27,952 bases of DNA, taken from assembly GCA_045531405.1 (NCBI GenBank), contig JAZSDX010000016.1, forward strand, positions 1-27,952, read 5' to 3'. Made by a program: the position numbers and the translations under genes. Positions within the stretch are counted from its first letter, which is position 1, and the number at the start of each line of letters is the position of its first letter. This DNA is from RGIG4079 sp045531405. GTDB lineage: Bacteria; Bacteroidota; Bacteroidia; Bacteroidales; Muribaculaceae. The notes beneath the pieces were generated by a model. The model was not told the DNA's origin, searched no databases, and worked only from the letters and a program-made list of their open reading frames with translations. Of the stretch, positions 25,601 through 27,952 are shown in pieces.

Positions 25601-26003
25601 TAAGCTACTTGACTATAAGGGAAAAATGGTTAGTATTGCAGCCGGATATCCTCGAGAGATGCAACAATGGATAAACACTAACTCAGGTTTAGAATCACGA
25701 TATACCCGAAAAATCATCTTTGAAGATTATAATGCTTCAGAATTAGCTCAAATATTTAAGAATATCGTTAAGCAAAATGGGCTCAAATTATCTCAAGACG
25801 CAGAAGATGAAATGAACCGCTATTTTTCTATTCTTGTTTATAATAAAAGTGAAAACTTTGCCAATGCACGTGAAGCAAAAAACTACTTCGATAGAGTAAA
25901 ACTTAATCAAGGACGACGATTAAGAAAATTAATTGACAATCCTGGTTTTGATAAAGAAGAATTATATATCCTTCATAAGGATGATATGATAATTAATTAT
26001 TAA
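22644..26003 (+). CDS. Protein with four tandem CbbX/SpoVK-type AAA+ modules
   Basis: A 1119-residue protein. A short zinc ribbon (C3/C6, C17/C20) precedes four AAA+ modules whose Walker A motifs start at residues 86 (GDSGTGKT), 347 (GNPGTGKT), 624 (GNPGTGKT) and 901 (GNPGTGKT), spaced 261, 277 and 277. Walker B motifs are VLIIEEAH, VLFIDEAY, ILFIDEAY and IFFIDEAY. Modules 2 and 4 keep the pore-loop-like YVGDT/YVGQT and SR(F/Y) arginine-finger context. Module 3 has a changed loop (SYANSG), and module 1 is most divergent and lacks the SRF block. The family (CbbX, SpoVK, EccA) remodels other proteins, usually as hexamers with one module or two per chain. It begins 3 bases after the kinase gene. 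I infer an ATP-driven remodelling factor controlled by phosphorylation. Confidence 0.88.
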   Translation: MDCNKCNKKNRDIAKYCKWCGAQLTQQLSQNNTIANNINTLFPSLIDKDEIKNKLQDIIQKACSMEQRNQRLKITGRMELSFVITGDSGTGKTIVAKNIAIEFFNAGIINSAIPTIINPIEYSNWIRTLDENIKKIGNGVLIIEEAHKLVPKGEAADVAPIDYILQSLRKGKSSPNFPVVILTGQKRLKSYFDSNPNSAAAINYFLETTEISINGLVTITKRILQEKQWILTPEAEKKLHRIFVNDKRNPNDALGAMGHNAAKRANDINLSAISHHIQNNSIPADIINGKEFIPKSFEEVMSEFDKFTGTEDIKKVLRSIGSKISTMREKDNSNANIKIEDHFQFLGNPGTGKTTMARLFANALNALGVLPIGQLVEVSRKDLISQYVGDTPKLVASRFDEAMGGVLFIDEAYSLMASKNDSVGKEAVDTLLQLAENRRGDIIVILAGYTKEMNEFMSTNSGLQSRFNKIVNFRDFTGLELAQIFRGMVNENKYILANDAEAQIDNIFEKMYLSRTSNFGNAREVRNKFKSTIDSVADRNAKAKENGTYNHSDEKIITLKDIEGESNKELSTDEILAQLDDIIGMQSVKESLKKIAKSIKIKKRRSLNGSGKASLDNIHIAITGNPGTGKTMIAKRLGELFKAMQILPKGHVVERERKTLLDSYANSGGVNMDKAVNEAMGGILFIDEAYNLVPINSAGEKDKAGTEAIEALMTRMVNDGGKFITIIAGYKAEIDEFIENANPGLSSRFTHRIHIDDYTVEQLTEIFKQQVEKNNYILTHKAEDLLYKKIEEMVTAKNKTFGNARTIIKLFNDTIERQAIRLDENASDEELNTIQPCDIPYDPPKKIDLAVCMKELDELVGLNSVKEAVRELADTIDIERRRAELKNEKPNINLDHYLFLGNPGTGKTTVARIMGNIFYTLGLLPSNKVLEVTTKDLIAGYVGQTAKKTEQMINRALGGIFFIDEAYGLNDGANGFGKDAMPVLLTKLLDYKGKMVSIAAGYPREMQQWINTNSGLESRYTRKIIFEDYNASELAQIFKNIVKQNGLKLSQDAEDEMNRYFSILVYNKSENFANAREAKNYFDRVKLNQGRRLRKLIDNPGFDKEELYILHKDDMIINY

Positions 26004-26015
26004 AAAACATCAAAT

Positions 26016-26588
26016 ATGACAAATTGTCCTTATTGTAAAATGACAATAGATTCTGATAGTTTCTATTGTGACCAATGTGGCGAACAATTATATATTTGCC
26101 CTAAATGCCATATTTTTGGAAAAGGAGAAGGCAAACATTGTGGGTTATGTGGACAAAAACTTGTACCTGCATTATCATCTCAAAAAGATAATTCGCAACA
26201 AAAACCTGAGCAATATTTATCTTTACCCAACCAAAATACAGACCCTTATGATGCCTTCTTTACGCAAAGCTCCAACACAATAACACCTAATGCAGAACCT
26301 GCTGTTCCAAGTTGCCTCAAATGTTACAATGAAAATATTACTCTTCAATTATTTGACAATGCTATTATAGGTAGAACCACTGGCAATTATGTCTCATCTT
26401 TAAAAAATTTAATATATATATCCAGCAGACATGCTCAATTACATAAAACTAATGCTGGTTGGGAAATTACAGATTTAGGCTCTCGTAATGGAACAAAAGT
26501 AAATAATATAAAATGCACTCCTACATTATGTTTTAATATCGGTGATATTATAAAAATTGCCAACACATATGACTTTATAGTAGAATAA
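26016..26588 (+). CDS. Zinc-ribbon FHA-domain protein
   Basis: A 190-residue protein. Two zinc ribbons come first (C4/C7, C18/C21; C28/C31, C42/C45), then a polar linker, then an FHA domain (about 105-190). The FHA phosphothreonine-binding residues are visible: IIGR, SSRHA and NGT, with SRNGTKVN. FHA domains bind phosphothreonine peptides, here most likely made by the kinase encoded two genes upstream. It lies 12 bases after the AAA+ gene and 2 bases before the phosphatase gene. It would read the kinase output and may recruit the zinc-ribbon proteins or the AAA+ machine. Confidence 0.9.
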   Translation: MTNCPYCKMTIDSDSFYCDQCGEQLYICPKCHIFGKGEGKHCGLCGQKLVPALSSQKDNSQQKPEQYLSLPNQNTDPYDAFFTQSSNTITPNAEPAVPSCLKCYNENITLQLFDNAIIGRTTGNYVSSLKNLIYISSRHAQLHKTNAGWEITDLGSRNGTKVNNIKCTPTLCFNIGDIIKIANTYDFIVE

Positions 26589-26590
26589 TT

Positions 26591-27313
26591 ATGACGATTA
26601 GATATGACGTAATTAGCGACAAAGGAAAAGTTCGCCAAAACAACGAGGACATAGCTTTAATACTAAATGAATTTATTCGAGATAGCGCAATAAGTTTCTC
26701 TTTTGAAATGCCCGAAAATTTCAAATTTTGTGCAATTGTTTCTGACGGAATGGGGGGTCTTGACAATGGAGAAATTGCATCTGAAATGGCCACTAAATCA
26801 TTTGATCAATTTTTATATAACTTAGAAGAAGGTCTCGATGAGAATGAAATAATTCTCCAAATAAAACAGTGGGTTAAAAATACCAACATAGATATTATTA
26901 ATAAAGCGGGCGACTCTCAAATGGGATGCACTTTCTCCGGCTTATTTATGTATGAAAATAAAGCATTTATACTTAACATCGGTGACAGTAGAGTATATCG
27001 TACCCGTTATGATCACTTCAAGCAACTTACAACCGACCATTCCGAAAGGAATAGGACAAAAAATGAAAACATCCCATCTAATTTAATCTACAATGCATTA
27101 GGCATTGATAATGTCTTTATTGATATAGTTCCCACCCACATTATTCCAGGCGACAAATATGTTATCTGCTCAGATGGATTACATGATATGATAGACGATG
27201 ACACAATTAATGCCATCATTTCTTTAGGAGGAGGTGCTCAACAACTTGCAAATGCGGCTCTTAATGCAGGTGGTAAAGATAATGTGACTATTATACTTAT
27301 AGAGATATCGTAA
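26591..27313 (+). CDS. PP2C-type protein phosphatase
   Basis: A 240-residue PPM/PP2C phosphatase, which removes phosphate from Ser/Thr with two metal ions. The metal-binding and catalytic motifs are present: VRQNNED (14-20), DGMGG (52-56), GDSRVYR, CSDGLHD and GGKDN (227-231). It is soluble and of minimal length. It is the last gene of the tight signalling run, 2 bases after the FHA gene, and probably reverses the action of the kinase. The next gene has its own promoter. Confidence 0.93.
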   Translation: MTIRYDVISDKGKVRQNNEDIALILNEFIRDSAISFSFEMPENFKFCAIVSDGMGGLDNGEIASEMATKSFDQFLYNLEEGLDENEIILQIKQWVKNTNIDIINKAGDSQMGCTFSGLFMYENKAFILNIGDSRVYRTRYDHFKQLTTDHSERNRTKNENIPSNLIYNALGIDNVFIDIVPTHIIPGDKYVICSDGLHDMIDDDTINAIISLGGGAQQLANAALNAGGKDNVTIILIEIS

Positions 27314-27356
27314 AGTATTATTTTCGGCAATATCAAAAATTAAAATGAATTTTATT

Positions 27357-27387
27357 TTTGTATTGCTCTCAATTTGCACTATCTTTG
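27357..27387 (+). promoter_or_regulatory. Promoter of the thioredoxin gene
   Basis: TTTG (27357-27360) and TATCTTTG (27380-27387) are 19 bases apart, a textbook Bacteroidota promoter. The start of transcription would be near 27394, about 25 bases before the ATG. It separates the thioredoxin gene from the signalling operon. Confidence 0.85.
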
Positions 27388-27418
27388 CATTAATTACTAA
27401 CTTAATATCTCACATTTT

Positions 27419-27805
27419 ATGAAGAAATTTATTTTAATTATGAGCATGATTCTCGCTTTTGCATTCAATAGCGAGGCTCAAGAAGTGAAAGAAATCGATT
27501 ATGCTACTTTCACAAAACAAATACTTCCAAATGCCACTCGCCCCATGGTTCTTGATTTCTATGCTACTTGGTGTGGTCCATGTAAAGCCATGGAAGCAGT
27601 GATGGGAAAGGCAGCTAAGGAATATGCCGGACAAATAGATTTTTATCGCGTGAATGTTGATAAAAACCAAGAGTGGGCTAACTATCTCGGAATCTCTTCA
27701 ATCCCCACATTATTATTCTATAAGAATGGCAAAATTCACCATGTTGAAACCGGTTACAAAGAATATGTTGACTTTGTAAACCATCTTTCTCGTATTACTG
27801 ACTAA
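27419..27805 (+). CDS. Secreted thioredoxin-fold protein
   Basis: A 128-residue protein with a signal peptide (about 1-20, MKKFILIMSMILAFAFNSEA) and a thioredoxin domain. The active site is WCGPC (51-55), with the cis-Pro in SSIPTLLF. It should act in the periplasm as a thiol-disulphide reductase or oxidase; its electron partner is not in the window. It has its own promoter and terminator, so it is a separate unit and need not be linked to the Cys-rich peptide pathway upstream. Confidence 0.92.
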   Translation: MKKFILIMSMILAFAFNSEAQEVKEIDYATFTKQILPNATRPMVLDFYATWCGPCKAMEAVMGKAAKEYAGQIDFYRVNVDKNQEWANYLGISSIPTLLFYKNGKIHHVETGYKEYVDFVNHLSRITD

Positions 27806-27821
27806 CAGTTATAACTGACTA

Positions 27822-27864
27822 GTCCTAAATAAGCGTTACAAAATTAATACTTATTTATTAGGAC
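27822..27864. repeat. Imperfect inverted repeat with nested direct repeats
   Basis: GTCCTAAATAAG (27822-27833) pairs with CTTATTTATTAGGAC (27850-27864) apart from a 3-base bulge. ACAAAATTAATA occurs at 27838-27849 and again at 27863-27874. It could be 3' UTR structure; no transposase is near. Confidence 0.5.
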
Positions 27865-27885
27865 AAAATTAATAACTTTTTAGTT

Positions 27886-27924
27886 ACACACAATGGAGCA
27901 TGCTCCATTGTGTGTTGTTTTTTT
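27886..27924 (+). terminator. Intrinsic terminator (30-bp perfect palindrome)
   Basis: Bases 27886-27915 form a perfect 30-base palindrome centred on GAGCATGCTC, followed by TTGTTTTTTT. It would end transcription of the thioredoxin gene 80 bases after its stop. Confidence 0.85.
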
Positions 27925-27952
27925 ATACGTTTTAATTTTTCTCTCTGATTGT

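Noticed and set aside
19290..27313. Part of a type VI secretion system, because of kinase, FHA and PP2C
   Set aside because: No sheath, tube, baseplate or ClpV genes are in the window, and the AAA+ protein is CbbX/SpoVK-like, not ClpV-like.
19290..27313. TerY-P type triad
   Set aside because: Kinase and PP2C are present but no vWA (TerY) protein or tellurite-resistance gene is visible.
27419..27805. Thioredoxin as part of the peptide pathway
   Set aside because: It has its own strong promoter and terminator and a signal peptide, so adjacency alone is not enough to link it.
27822..27924. Ends of an insertion sequence
   Set aside because: There are inverted repeats but no transposase and no target duplication; the palindrome with a T run is better read as a terminator.
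1..27952. CRISPR arrays, tRNA or rRNA genes
   Set aside because: No regularly spaced repeats and no cloverleaf or rRNA-like conserved stretches were seen on reading through the window.

Overview
The window looks like chromosomal DNA of a Bacteroidales bacterium (Bacteroides/Muribaculaceae-like). The DNA is strongly AT-rich. Several genes have the Bacteroidota promoter form (TTTG or TTG, about 19-20 bases, TAnnTTTG), and ribosome binding sites are weak. A conserved Bacteroidota block is present: PlsC-like acyltransferase, sigma-54 activator, lptE, TPR protein, secG. This is judged from sequence patterns and remembered family knowledge, without a search.

Left part (1-6164, minus strand): an accessory patchwork. 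It holds an N-formylglutamate amidohydrolase-like gene, an unknown gene, membrane-anchored zinc-ribbon proteins (one split by a frameshift at a run of seven Gs), an AlbA_2/RecG-type regulator and a small membrane protein. Long gaps contain decayed copies of the 3' end of the DUF2795 gene that lies intact at 6551-6772.

Middle part (6551-11849, minus strand): housekeeping. DUF2795, PduO-type cobalamin adenosyltransferase, a LOG-family protein, secG, a TPR protein, lptE, a sigma-54 activator and an acyltransferase. The last five probably form one operon read from a clear promoter at 11873-11904.

Right part (12173-27313, all plus strand): the unusual region. After a small Xre-type regulator comes a membrane zinc-ribbon protein, a radical SAM/SPASM enzyme, a 48-residue peptide gene at 14967-15113 with a Cys/Gly/Trp C-terminus (SCAGCGWGCAGIVGD), an intrinsic terminator, and a YcaO-family protein with an added Cys cluster. 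This is the layout of a RiPP (ribosomally made, modified peptide) pathway. It is followed in the same direction by a membrane coiled-coil protein, a multi-zinc-ribbon protein, a Ser/Thr kinase with a Thr-Ala repeat tail and membrane segments, a protein with four tandem CbbX/SpoVK-type AAA+ modules, a zinc-ribbon FHA protein and a PP2C phosphatase. The last four are separated by only 2-12 bases. I infer a phospho-signalling and AAA+ remodelling machine next to, and perhaps working with, a peptide-modification pathway. No transporter or leader protease is recognisable. A secreted thioredoxin with its own promoter and terminator closes the window.
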